Assembly (NCBI RefSeq): GCF_040256645.1
Contig: NZ_CP158281.1
Coordinates: 1,674,001-1,738,000 of the forward strand
Reading direction: 5' to 3'
Length of the DNA: 64,000 nt
Origin: Brevibacterium sp. CBA3109
Lineage (GTDB): Bacteria; Actinomycetota; Actinomycetes; Actinomycetales; Brevibacteriaceae
Shown here piece by piece: positions 26,875 through 33,940 of this stretch. The notes beneath the pieces are model-generated. The model saw only the letters and a program-made list of their open reading frames with translations, did not search any database and had not been told where the DNA came from. Both the position numbers and the translations under genes were made by a program. How positions within the stretch are numbered: the first letter of the stretch is position 1; each line of letters opens with the position of its first letter.

Positions 26875-27279
26875 ATGGCCACCATCTTCACCAAGATCAT
26901 CAATGGAGACATTCCGGGAACTTTCGTCTACCAGGACGATGTGTGCGTTGCATTCCTCGACGTGTCACCGCTGACCGAGGGCCACACGATGGTCGTGCCC
27001 CGGGACGAGATCTCGCACTGGATCGACGCAGACCAGGCACTGTTGGACCATCTCATGGCCGTCAGTCGCAAGGTCGGACGTGCCCAGCAGGAGGCGTTCG
27101 GCTGTGAGCGCATCGGCGTGATGATCCAGGGCTATGAGGTCCCGCACCTGCACATCCATGTCTGGCCGACGAACACGATCGCCGACTTCGACATCTCGGA
27201 CCGTGCTGAAATGCAGACCCCTGAACAGCTGACAGGACCCGCAGAGAAGATTCGGCGGGCCCTAAAACAGCAGTCGTGA
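26875..27279 (+). CDS. HIT-family protein (histidine-triad hydrolase)
   Basis: A 134-residue nucleotide phosphoramidase/hydrolase-type protein. The catalytic triad motif is VPHLHIHVWP at about residue 90 and the N-terminal TIFTKIINGDIPG is the usual HINT opening. GGGAGGACTGAA lies just ahead of the ATG. It follows the peroxiredoxin by 39 bp and may be its operon partner. Substrate unknown, likely an adenosine phosphoramidate or acyl-adenylate. Confidence 0.9.
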   Translation: MATIFTKIINGDIPGTFVYQDDVCVAFLDVSPLTEGHTMVVPRDEISHWIDADQALLDHLMAVSRKVGRAQQEAFGCERIGVMIQGYEVPHLHIHVWPTNTIADFDISDRAEMQTPEQLTGPAEKIRRALKQQS

Positions 27280-27323
27280 AGCATCCCGTCGACCGCTGAG
27301 GTCCTTCGCTCGATAAGATCTGA

Positions 27324-27600
27324 TCAGTCGCTGCGATCCTTGACCTGGTCGAAACAGGACCTGAGCGAATCTCGGACGAAGAGTGCACCCTCAAGGCCAC
27401 CGTCATTGACGCTGAACTGCCGATCGATGGCATATGCCTCGGACAGACCGCATACATAGTCGCCGGCGTCATCGTGCGGCTCATTCCTCGGAGCCCGCGG
27501 GATGGCACTTGGCCATTGAACGTGACGGCGGGCCGGATGGATCCTCGCATCCTCGCGATTCGGCGTCTGCTCCCGCCTCGGCGATTCGGTTCAACGACAT
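27324..27600 (-). pseudogene. Possible frameshifted small gene
   Basis: Two abutting leftward frames look coding. The first runs from ATG 27600 (MSLNRIAEAGADAESRG at its start, ending CHPAGSEE) to a stop near 27484. The second, offset by one base, continues NEPHDDAGDYVCGLSEAYAI and then AIDRQFSVNDGGLEGALF to a TGA at 27324-27326, with no start of its own. A single-base indel around 27480 would join them into a 90-residue acidic protein. No family recognised; it could be a decayed gene or a sequencing slip. The rest of the 410-bp gap holds the terminator of the next gene. Confidence 0.3.
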
Positions 27601-27617
27601 TCTGAGTTCATCGAGTA

Positions 27618-27654
27618 CGAGGATGCGCTGCCGGTGCTCTGCAGCGCATCCTCG
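27618..27654 (-). terminator. Terminator of the trans-sulfuration gene
   Basis: A perfect 14-bp stem (CGAGGATGCGCTGC and complement) with a 9-nt loop lies 36 bp beyond the stop at 27690. Confidence 0.75.
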
Positions 27655-27689
27655 TCCCCGTCATCCGCGACGGGCCGACACCGCGCGGG

Positions 27690-28871
27690 TCAGGCAGCGG
27701 CCCTGCTGGCGTCGAGGGCTGCTACCAGATCGTCGGCGAGGTCATCGACGTGCTCGAGTCCCACCGAGAGTCGAATCAGACCATCTCCTGGCTTGGCCGT
27801 GGCCGCGACAGGTCGGTGAGTCAGCGATGCAGGGTGCTGAATGAGCGTGTCGGCTCCGCCCAGGGACACCGCGTGGACGACGAGGCTGCAGTGTTCGACG
27901 AAGCTGCGTGCTGCGTCGAATCCACCTGCGAGCTCCAGCGCGATCATCGCGCCGCCTCCCGACATCTGGCGGCCGAGCAGTCCGCGTGGATCCTGCCCGT
28001 CCAGGCCCGGGTAGTGGACCGCGGCGATCGCCGGGTGTGCCGCCAGACGCTCGGCCAGCTCACCGGCGGTCGACTGTGCGGCGCGCATGCGAACGCCCAG
28101 GGTACGCAGTCCCCGGTGGAGAAGGTAGGCGCCCATGGGGTGCAGCAGTGCTCCCGTGATCGCTCGGACCTGTCGCAGTCGCATCGCCCACTCGGAGCTG
28201 GTGGCGATGATCCCGCCCATGGCGTCACCATGACCGCCCAGGTACTTTGTTGCGCTGTGGAGGACCAGCGCGACGCCGTGGTCGATGGGCTGTTGGAGCA
28301 CCGGGGTGCAGAAGGTATTGTCCACGAGCACTGGGACGTCACCTGCGGCAGCGACAACGCTGTCCAGGTCGACGAGGTCGAGGCTCGGGTTGGCCGGAGT
28401 CTCGACGATGACGAGTCCGGTGTCGTCTTGGATCGCGGAGGCGATGTCAGCCTCCTCCGCCCAGGTGACAGTGGTGCCCAGCAGCCCCGTTTCGAGCAGG
28501 TGGTCACTGCCGCCGTAGAGCGGGCGTACGGCAACGATGTGCGGCGTTCCGGCACTGACGGCTGCGAGGAGCGCCGCAGTCATGGCGGCCATACCCGTGG
28601 CGAAGGCGACTGCCTCGTCGGCGTGTTCGAGTTCGGCCAGGGCGGTCTCGAAGCGTGCGACACCGGGCTGCCAGAGGCGCTGGTAAACGGCCGAGTCGCC
28701 GTCCTTGAGCGGGTGGCCGGTGGCAAGCCATTCGTAGGAATCGCCGCCAGTGGCGACATCGTTGACGGGGTTGGTTGTAGAGAGGTCGATCGCCGGAACG
28801 TGGACGCCCGCTTCGGTGAGGCCTTCCATTCCGCCGTGGACCATGAGCGTATCTGGGTGCATTGAGTTCAT
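27690..28871 (-). CDS. PLP-dependent trans-sulfuration enzyme (cystathionine/methionine gamma-lyase family)
   Basis: Fold-type I PLP enzyme of the Cys/Met metabolism family, 393 residues. The Schiff-base lysine is in HSATKYLGGHGDAMGG; the substrate-loop tyrosine is in PLYGGSDHLLE; VIVETPANPSLDLVDL and VDNTFCTPVL are family blocks. The residue after the PLYG motif is Gly, not the Cys typical of classical methionine gamma-lyases, so cystathionine gamma-lyase/synthase-like chemistry or a divergent methionine gamma-lyase are both possible. The start is the ATG at 28871 (a second ATG is three codons later). Divergently transcribed from an Lrp-type regulator 109 bp away, which probably controls it. 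Confidence 0.88.
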   Translation of the reverse strand: MNSMHPDTLMVHGGMEGLTEAGVHVPAIDLSTTNPVNDVATGGDSYEWLATGHPLKDGDSAVYQRLWQPGVARFETALAELEHADEAVAFATGMAAMTAALLAAVSAGTPHIVAVRPLYGGSDHLLETGLLGTTVTWAEEADIASAIQDDTGLVIVETPANPSLDLVDLDSVVAAAGDVPVLVDNTFCTPVLQQPIDHGVALVLHSATKYLGGHGDAMGGIIATSSEWAMRLRQVRAITGALLHPMGAYLLHRGLRTLGVRMRAAQSTAGELAERLAAHPAIAAVHYPGLDGQDPRGLLGRQMSGGGAMIALELAGGFDAARSFVEHCSLVVHAVSLGGADTLIQHPASLTHRPVAATAKPGDGLIRLSVGLEHVDDLADDLVAALDASRAAA

Positions 28872-28980
28872 ACGAGCAGTTAAGCCATTCCTGCAACACA
28901 CTGCAAACTATCGTCACGAATCTGCGAAATTCCTCGATCCGGTCGAAGATTCTTGACCGCCGTCTGCCAGACTGTGAGTC

Positions 28981-29457
28981 ATGTCGCAGAAAATAGAACT
29001 CGATGATGTCGATCGGAAGCTGCTCAAGGCCCTCAGCGATGATGCTCGCGCCTCCGGGACTGCACTGGCATCGGCGGTGGGTATCTCGGAATCCACTGTC
29101 TCCCTGAGACTCAAACGCCTGAAGACACTGGGCGTGATCAGAGGGTTCAGAGTCGACATCGATGCTGCGGCTGTGGGCATTCCGCTGCAGGCGCTGATCT
29201 CCATCCGTTTGGCCAAGCACGACCGCGCAGAGATCGATGCCTTCACTGCCGCGGCCCCACGGTTTCCCGGTGTCGTGAGGATGTATCACATGGCCGGAGC
29301 CGATGACTATCTGCTCCATATAGTCGCCAGCGACACCGAGGCGGTGCAGTCCTTCGTCCTCGACTATCTCACCAGGTACCCGGCGGTCGCCCATACCAGG
29401 ACCAATCTCATCTACAGGGTTCAGGACGGCGAGGAGTGGATCCCCACGGAGCCGTGA
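28981..29457 (+). CDS. Lrp/AsnC-family transcriptional regulator
   Basis: A 158-residue feast/famine regulator. The N-terminal winged HTH is TALASAVGISESTVSLRLKR (about residues 27-46) after LDDVDRKLLKALSDDAR; the C-terminal RAM domain (VVRMYHMAGADDYLLHIVAS) binds amino acids. The start lies 109 bp from the divergent trans-sulfuration gene, the usual target arrangement, so a sulfur amino acid effector is likely by context. Confidence 0.92.
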   Translation: MSQKIELDDVDRKLLKALSDDARASGTALASAVGISESTVSLRLKRLKTLGVIRGFRVDIDAAAVGIPLQALISIRLAKHDRAEIDAFTAAAPRFPGVVRMYHMAGADDYLLHIVASDTEAVQSFVLDYLTRYPAVAHTRTNLIYRVQDGEEWIPTEP

Positions 29458-29588
29458 TGCCCGTGCCTCGTGTCCGCGCGCAGGGGAGGAGATCATTGAT
29501 CCAGGTGGCAATGAGCACGCAGCCCGTCGGCATCGATCCTCACATGTGGGGTCCGTGTCTTGGGCCGCGGCAGGGCACACGGTCGAGG

Positions 29589-30179
29589 TCAGCTCCGGCT
29601 CGTGATCGTCAGGCCCTGCTTGCGTTGATGCACGGAGAGGTATCGCAGACCCCGCGCCTTGTCGGCGAGGAAGCGCCGACGTGAGAGTCGAGGCAGCCAG
29701 ACGATCTGTCCGGGGGCGAGCGAGATCGTGGAGAGCTCGGTCTCCAGTGTTCCACCCCCGCCGAGGATGTGGATGAGTACGTCGAGAGCGGGCCCCGTGT
29801 GTTCGCGGATCTCTCCACCCGGTGCCAGAGCGATGATATTGGCATCGAGATCACGCTGCTGGGGTTCCAGCCGCCAGACGGACCCCGATGACTCAGGGAC
29901 CTCGGCGAGGTCGTTGGCATCGACGAGCACGCGCGGCATCGGAGTTGCTGCTTGTTTGCTGATGCGAACCCGGACGTCCTCATTTTCACCGGCCAGTGGT
30001 TCCCAGCCGAGGGCCTCGCCGAACTCCGCCTCCATCTGGTGCTTGAGAGGGCTCGATTCTTGATCGTCGATGAGGATCAGCCCCGCGTCGGCTTCAAGCT
30101 TCCTGTAGGCATTGAGGATGAGCGTGTGGCGCTGGGACTTCGGTATGCATCGAACATCGATGACGGGTTCGTCGCCCAC
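29589..30179 (-). CDS. DUF2249 domain fused to a cupin
   Basis: A 196-residue protein with two parts. Residues about 5-75 are a DUF2249 domain (IDVRCIPKSQRHTLILNAY, LILIDDQESSPLKHQMEAEF). Residues about 115-190 are a cupin (APGGEIREHTGPALDVLIHI, then LAPGQIVWLPRLSRRRF). Only some of the usual cupin metal-binding histidines are visible (H127, H137). The GTG start has AAGGAGGA 3-4 nt upstream. DUF2249 proteins often occur with nitric-oxide or anaerobic-metabolism genes; here the neighbour is a second cupin gene transcribed divergently. Confidence 0.8.
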   Translation of the reverse strand: MGDEPVIDVRCIPKSQRHTLILNAYRKLEADAGLILIDDQESSPLKHQMEAEFGEALGWEPLAGENEDVRVRISKQAATPMPRVLVDANDLAEVPESSGSVWRLEPQQRDLDANIIALAPGGEIREHTGPALDVLIHILGGGGTLETELSTISLAPGQIVWLPRLSRRRFLADKARGLRYLSVHQRKQGLTITSRS

Positions 30180-30402
30180 ATTCCTCCTTCGGAGCAGATT
30201 CCATTTCCGGCATGTCTAAACTAGCACCATGAGTTCCCAGTCTTGGCTCGAGCGATCATGTACTGCGGGTGCGGCCCTCCTCTCGCGATCAACAGGGTGG
30301 TCGAGTTGCTGGAGGACGTGAGCTTCGCATCCGATCAGGCTGATTTGCAGAGCCCGCAATCTTGCCGGACACACATCACCCACCAACGAAAAGGGACCGA
30401 AC

Positions 30403-30750
30403 ATGGCTGACAATACAACCGCCCACAACCTCGGCGGCCTGGCTGCGGAACTCCTGGTCAAGGCGAAAGCTGCTCGCAGCGGTCGCAGCGCACAAGGTGT
30501 TTATGGCGGCAAATACCTCAAACAGGCTCTACTGGCCCTGACATCAGGCTCCCAACTGGCCGAACACGAAGCTCCGCCCGAGGCCACCCTGCAGGTCGTT
30601 CGGGGTCGTCTCACACTGTCGACTCGTGACGAGTCCTGGGAGCTTGCGGCCGGTGACTTGATGGCCATGCCCCCGCAGCGGCACTCGGTGACCGCGATCG
30701 AGGACTCGGCGTTTCTGCTGACGATCAGAATGGATGTCAACGGCGAATAG
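30403..30750 (+). CDS. Cupin-domain protein
   Basis: A 115-residue single-domain cupin. The two motifs read SGSQLAEHEAPPEATLQVVRG and AAGDLMAMPPQRHSVTAIED. The metal-binding set is incomplete compared with canonical G-x5-H-x-H-x3-E. The N-terminal 25 residues form a predicted helix. AAAAGGGA precedes the ATG. Divergent from the DUF2249-cupin gene across 223 bp, in which a 50-codon rightward frame of unclear value is the only other open stretch. Confidence 0.8.
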   Translation: MADNTTAHNLGGLAAELLVKAKAARSGRSAQGVYGGKYLKQALLALTSGSQLAEHEAPPEATLQVVRGRLTLSTRDESWELAAGDLMAMPPQRHSVTAIEDSAFLLTIRMDVNGE

Positions 30751-30855
30751 ACACGAGCTATGGAATTCGGGCTCTCCACCTGGATCCCTTGACAGGTTCC
30801 GTGCCATCATGGCACGAACAGTCCCTGTCCAGTGCAGGAAGCAGGAGGTTGTCGC

Positions 30856-31776
30856 ATGGGAGTCGAATTGCCCCGGCCGGTGGGCTTTGTCCTTGGCGGA
30901 GGCGGCAGCTTAGGGGCAGTGCAGGTGGGCATGTTGCGCGCCCTGACCAAGCACAGCATCACGCCCGATGGAATCACGGGAACCTCGGTGGGCGCGCTCA
31001 ACGGAGCGATGCTCGCCGGTTTCGAAGACGGACTGGAACGCCTCGAGACAGCGTGGGTGGGGATCAAACAAGACGATATCTTCCCCGATAACCTGCTTGA
31101 GATGATTTGGCGTCTCGGCCGTTCCCGCACGCACGCAGTAGAGAATGCTCCGCTCCGGAGCATGATCGAGAAGACAATCGCGCACGAGCGATTCGAACAG
31201 CTGCCGATTCCCCTCCGCGTGGTCACGCTTGACCTGCTCACCGGCACTGAGGTCGTCTTCAAGGCCGGACCTCTTACACCTGCGCTGCTCGCCACTGCTG
31301 CAATCCCAGGCGTGTTTCCGGCGGTCAACATTGACGGGCAGGAGCTCGTCGATGGCGGCATCGTGTCCAATGTGCCGGTCAAGCAGGCTCTTGCGGCCGG
31401 TGCTGCCTCACTCGTGGTGCTCGACACCACGGTGCCGGCTGACCCCAACCATCTGTCCAAAGGTCGAGGGGCCCGAGTCAGAGACGTCTTGGCCCGAGTG
31501 ACAGAGATCCAGTTCCGCGCCCAGTTGCTCGCCTCACTGCCGAGTGTCGCCGCCGAGGTGCCTGTGCTTTATCTGCCACCACCGACTCCGCGAACTGTCT
31601 CACCAGTCGATTTCACACAGTCGGGCGCACTCATCGAAGATGCATACGATGTCGCGGACAGGTTCCTCAGCAGCATTGTGGTCGACGGTGCAGGAATCTA
31701 CGGCGATCCCTACACCCGGTACGTGGTGGGTCGCGCCAATAGAAGGTTGGACGCAGCAACGGATATTGAGGCTTAG
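30856..31776 (+). CDS. Patatin-like phospholipase
   Basis: Serine acyl hydrolase of the patatin family, 306 residues. The oxyanion loop is LGGGGSLGAVQVGML, the nucleophile elbow GTSVGALNG (G-x-S-x-G) and the catalytic aspartate is in VDGGIVSNVPV. There is no signal peptide or membrane segment, so it acts in the cytoplasm or at the inner membrane face. The ATG at 30856 has AGGAGG 9 nt upstream. Probable role: phospholipid deacylation/turnover. Confidence 0.9.
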   Translation: MGVELPRPVGFVLGGGGSLGAVQVGMLRALTKHSITPDGITGTSVGALNGAMLAGFEDGLERLETAWVGIKQDDIFPDNLLEMIWRLGRSRTHAVENAPLRSMIEKTIAHERFEQLPIPLRVVTLDLLTGTEVVFKAGPLTPALLATAAIPGVFPAVNIDGQELVDGGIVSNVPVKQALAAGAASLVVLDTTVPADPNHLSKGRGARVRDVLARVTEIQFRAQLLASLPSVAAEVPVLYLPPPTPRTVSPVDFTQSGALIEDAYDVADRFLSSIVVDGAGIYGDPYTRYVVGRANRRLDAATDIEA

Positions 31777-31891
31777 ACAATCGAAGTCTTGGTCTGCAGT
31801 CGGATCAGACTCCGAAGCCAGGCCCGCATCGGAACCGCACACCCACTCGGACTGAGGCTGACGGCCCATACGACTGATCCGCCTCCGACAG

Positions 31892-31897
31892 TATTAT
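31892..31897 (+). promoter_or_regulatory. -10 box for a leaderless transcript
   Basis: TATTAT ends 6 nt before the ATG of the next gene, and TACGAC sits 17 bp upstream as a weak -35. No Shine-Dalgarno is present, so the mRNA probably starts at the initiation codon. Confidence 0.45.
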
Positions 31898-31903
31898 TGC
31901 TTC

Positions 31904-32590
31904 ATGACTGACGACGAGACGCGTGCGAATACAGGCGATGCGGCATCGAAAGACGAGTCCAAGCGCAAACCCGTGTCTGCTGCGGTGCTGTTGAGTGCGC
32001 TCGGTATCGGGTTCATCGTGCTGCGCATGTTCGCCGTGTCCGGGTATGACTGGGAGACGGCGTTCCTCGTGAGCACTACGCTGAGCCTGGACGACGGTTT
32101 GGCCCTTGTCTTCGGATCCCTGATGTCGGGGTACCTGCTGACGGCTTTCCTGCTGATGCTGGTCCTGCCGATGATCTTCGCCGCGTACTTGTGGGGTCAG
32201 CGGCGACATCGTCCGGTAGTGATGCTGCTCCTCGTACTCGGACTTGTCGCGCTCTTCGCACTCGCGTTCAGCTTCGGGTTCTGGTGGCTTCCGGTGGCAT
32301 CGGCTGGAGTCTTCGGGGTGTATGCGCTGATTCGGATTCTGCCCAGTCCGAATAGTGTGCGACGCGGATTCATGGCCGTCCTGGCTAATATGCGGTGGGT
32401 CGTAGGGATAGCCGTTCTGCTGCTCGCGGCGCTTGTGGGAACACCCTGGGTTCCACATGAAGTCATTGAGACCAAAACTGGAACTGTCAATGGCTATGTG
32501 CTCAGCGTCGATTCAGGTTTCTTGAATGTGCTCACTGATGAACATGAGTTCCTCATCGTGCTGAGCAGTACGGTTCTCTCTCGCACCTAG
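31904..32590 (+). CDS. Integral membrane protein of unknown function
   Basis: A 228-residue protein with a charged N-terminal tail of about 25 residues and five hydrophobic segments (starting AAVLLSALGIGFIVLRMF and ending WVVGIAVLLLAALVG). It ends in a soluble C-terminal stretch of about 45 residues, VIETKTGTVNGYVLSVDS and onward, that looks like a small beta-rich external domain. No family recognised. Likely translated from a leaderless mRNA. Confidence 0.75.
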   Translation: MTDDETRANTGDAASKDESKRKPVSAAVLLSALGIGFIVLRMFAVSGYDWETAFLVSTTLSLDDGLALVFGSLMSGYLLTAFLLMLVLPMIFAAYLWGQRRHRPVVMLLLVLGLVALFALAFSFGFWWLPVASAGVFGVYALIRILPSPNSVRRGFMAVLANMRWVVGIAVLLLAALVGTPWVPHEVIETKTGTVNGYVLSVDSGFLNVLTDEHEFLIVLSSTVLSRT

Positions 32591-32727
32591 AAGTCGTCAA
32601 TATGTGAAGTCCTCCGGCACGGATCCGGTCAGCCCGCTGCACAGCGACCAGGGAGGTGATGTCGAATCCGACAGAGACGTGAAACGTGCACGATGTCGTG
32701 AGACAGGTCCGGGCCAGAAATGAGAAA

Positions 32728-32763
32728 TGTGCCGCGACATCGAGTCAACGACGTCGCGACACA
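32728..32763 (-). terminator. Terminator of tRNA-Pro
   Basis: TGTGCCGCGAC and GTCGCGACACA form an 11-bp stem with one G-T pair around a 14-nt loop, 10 bp beyond the tRNA 3' end. It may also stop transcription from the membrane-protein gene on the other strand. Confidence 0.6.
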
Positions 32764-32772
32764 TCACAACGG

Positions 32773-32846
32773 TCGGGATAGCGGGATTCGAACCCACGAC
32801 CTCCTCGTCCCGAACGAGGCGCGCTACCAAGCTGCGCTATATCCCG
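32773..32846 (-). tRNA. tRNA-Pro (CGG)
   Basis: A 74-nt cloverleaf: acceptor CGGGATA pairs with TATCCCG, discriminator A, D-arm AGCGCAGCTTGGTAGCGC, anticodon stem CCTCG/CGAGG with CGG in the loop, T-arm GGTTCGAATCC. Complete CCA is not encoded. Confidence 0.97.
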
Positions 32847-32858
32847 TGACCAGCCACT

Positions 32859-32864
32859 ACTATA
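32859..32864 (-). promoter_or_regulatory. -10 box of tRNA-Pro
   Basis: TATAGT on the minus strand, 12 bp before the mature 5' end; TTTTCG 17 bp upstream is a weak -35 that overlaps the palindrome shared with tetR. Confidence 0.5.
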
Positions 32865-32884
32865 GCGAGGGTAGCGCGAATCGA

Positions 32885-32904
32885 AAAATCGGCGCCCCGA
32901 TTTT
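32885..32904. promoter_or_regulatory. Perfect palindrome between tRNA-Pro and a TetR gene
   Basis: AAAATCGG(CGCC)CCGATTTT, a perfect 8-bp inverted repeat with a 4-bp centre, lies 23 bp before the TetR start codon. Position and symmetry are those expected for an autoregulatory TetR operator, and it also overlaps the -35 region of the divergent tRNA-Pro. Confidence 0.5.
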
Positions 32905-32927
32905 CCGCAGATGGAAGGAAAGACTCA

Positions 32928-33422
32928 TTGGCACTCACTGCCGAGAGCATCACAACGACTGCTCTTGAAATTCTCTCCCGCTACGGCTTGGGTGATCTAT
33001 CGATGCGCAGACTCGCGCGTGAACTCGACGTGCAGCCCTCCGCTCTCTACTGGCATGTCAAAGACAAGCAGGAGCTCTTCGTTCTCATCGCCAAAAGAAT
33101 GAATGCCGAGGTCAACACCCGGTGCCCGTCTTCGTCCGATCCGCTGGCTGCGGCCATGGCCCTGCGAGAGATCCTCCTCACCTACCGCGACGGCGCCGAA
33201 ATTATGTTGCTCGGCTACTCGATCGATCCGAGCGAGGTGACGCCTGCGGCATTGAATGTCGAGGCGCTGGGGGAGACCTCTTCACATGGCGTGATGGAAC
33301 ATGCACTGGGAGCCGTGACGATCGAACAGAATCGCGGTCTGTTCGGCATCGAGTCTGCTGACGCAGGGGAGCACTTCGCCGCCAATGCTGGAAGATTTCT
33401 GGGAAGGTGTGCGCAGCATTGA
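32928..33422 (+). CDS. TetR-family regulator (short)
   Basis: A 164-residue repressor-type protein. The N-terminal HTH reads GDLSMRRLARELDVQPSALY followed by WHVKDKQELFVLI, closest to the TetR(tetracycline)-type subgroup. The ligand domain ends early (MEHALGAVTIEQNRGLFG, then ERCAQH-like tail) and is some 30-40 residues shorter than usual. The start is TTG with GGAAGGAAAG upstream. No adjacent efflux or enzyme gene is obvious as a target; tRNA genes flank it on both sides. Confidence 0.78.
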   Translation: MALTAESITTTALEILSRYGLGDLSMRRLARELDVQPSALYWHVKDKQELFVLIAKRMNAEVNTRCPSSSDPLAAAMALREILLTYRDGAEIMLLGYSIDPSEVTPAALNVEALGETSSHGVMEHALGAVTIEQNRGLFGIESADAGEHFAANAGRFLGRCAQH

Positions 33423-33495
33423 GCAATTCGTCTGCTCGCCTGCCTTATGGCATACTGGTCGAGCACGTTCGGGCACATTCTTCGGATCTGCAGTG

Positions 33496-33572
33496 GGGCC
33501 TATAGCTCAGTTGGCTAGAGCATCTCGCTTACACCGAGAGGGTCGGGGGTTCAAGTCCCTCTGGGCCCACCA
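33496..33572 (+). tRNA. tRNA-Val (TAC)
   Basis: A 77-nt cloverleaf: acceptor GGGCCTA/TGGGCCC, D-arm AGCTCAGTTGGCTAGAGC, anticodon stem TCTCG/CGAGA with loop CTTACAC (anticodon TAC), T-arm GGTTCAAGTCC, encoded CCA. Confidence 0.97.
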
Positions 33573-33577
33573 GACAG

Positions 33578-33604
33578 GACACCTCGTTCAACGGGGTGTC
33601 TTTT
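33578..33604 (+). terminator. Rho-independent terminator of tRNA-Val
   Basis: GACACCTCG and CGGGGTGTC pair (9 bp with one T-G) around a 5-nt loop and are followed by TTTT, 5 bp after the tRNA. Confidence 0.85.
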
Positions 33605-33626
33605 CTCTGGTTGAAACCCCGCCGCT

Positions 33627-33821
33627 TCACCATGGGGCACCAACGTCACGAGCCCTGTTCAGGATGCCAGTCCGATCGCAGAGCTGATATGCCCAGTCCC
33701 CGATGTCGTTGAGGAGACAGCACTCTCCGGCGCGGAGTACCTCTCGAACTTCGAAGTCGTGATTAGGGCTGATGCCGACAGTATGGGCACTCGAACTCTC
33801 GATTGTGAAGCCCACTTGCAC
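33627..33821 (-). CDS. Possible small ORF or gene remnant (64 residues)
   Basis: A leftward frame from GTG with coding-like composition (QVGFTIESSSAHTVGISPNH near the start, then EVREVLRAGECCLLNDIGDW). The frame stays open and plausible for another 20 codons upstream without a start codon, so it may be the tail of a lost gene. No Shine-Dalgarno and no recognised family. The rest of the 368-bp gap holds the tRNA-Val terminator and the permease terminator. Confidence 0.28.
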   Translation of the reverse strand: MQVGFTIESSSAHTVGISPNHDFEVREVLRAGECCLLNDIGDWAYQLCDRTGILNRARDVGAPW

Positions 33822-33903
33822 AATCCGATACCAGCTGGAGCCACGTGAACCGTGATGGTGGTGAAGATCTGATGAGCACGTGCCAGGCTCGGATTCTCAT
33901 CAT

Positions 33904-33919
33904 GCGGGCCAAGGCCCGC
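33904..33919 (-). terminator. Hairpin after the nucleobase permease gene
   Basis: GCGGGCC/GGCCCGC, a perfect 7-bp inverted repeat with a 2-nt centre, 22 bp beyond the permease stop. Confidence 0.4.
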
Positions 33920-33940
33920 TTGGTGCCGAACAGACAGCTC

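Noticed and set aside
30258-30410. 50-codon rightward frame starting with a CGCG motif between the two cupin genes
   Set aside because: No ribosome site, overlaps the start of the cupin gene in another phase, and no recognisable family.
32597-32830. Leftward frame covering tRNA-Pro
   Set aside because: It translates a tRNA gene; the apparent coding potential comes from the tRNA sequence.
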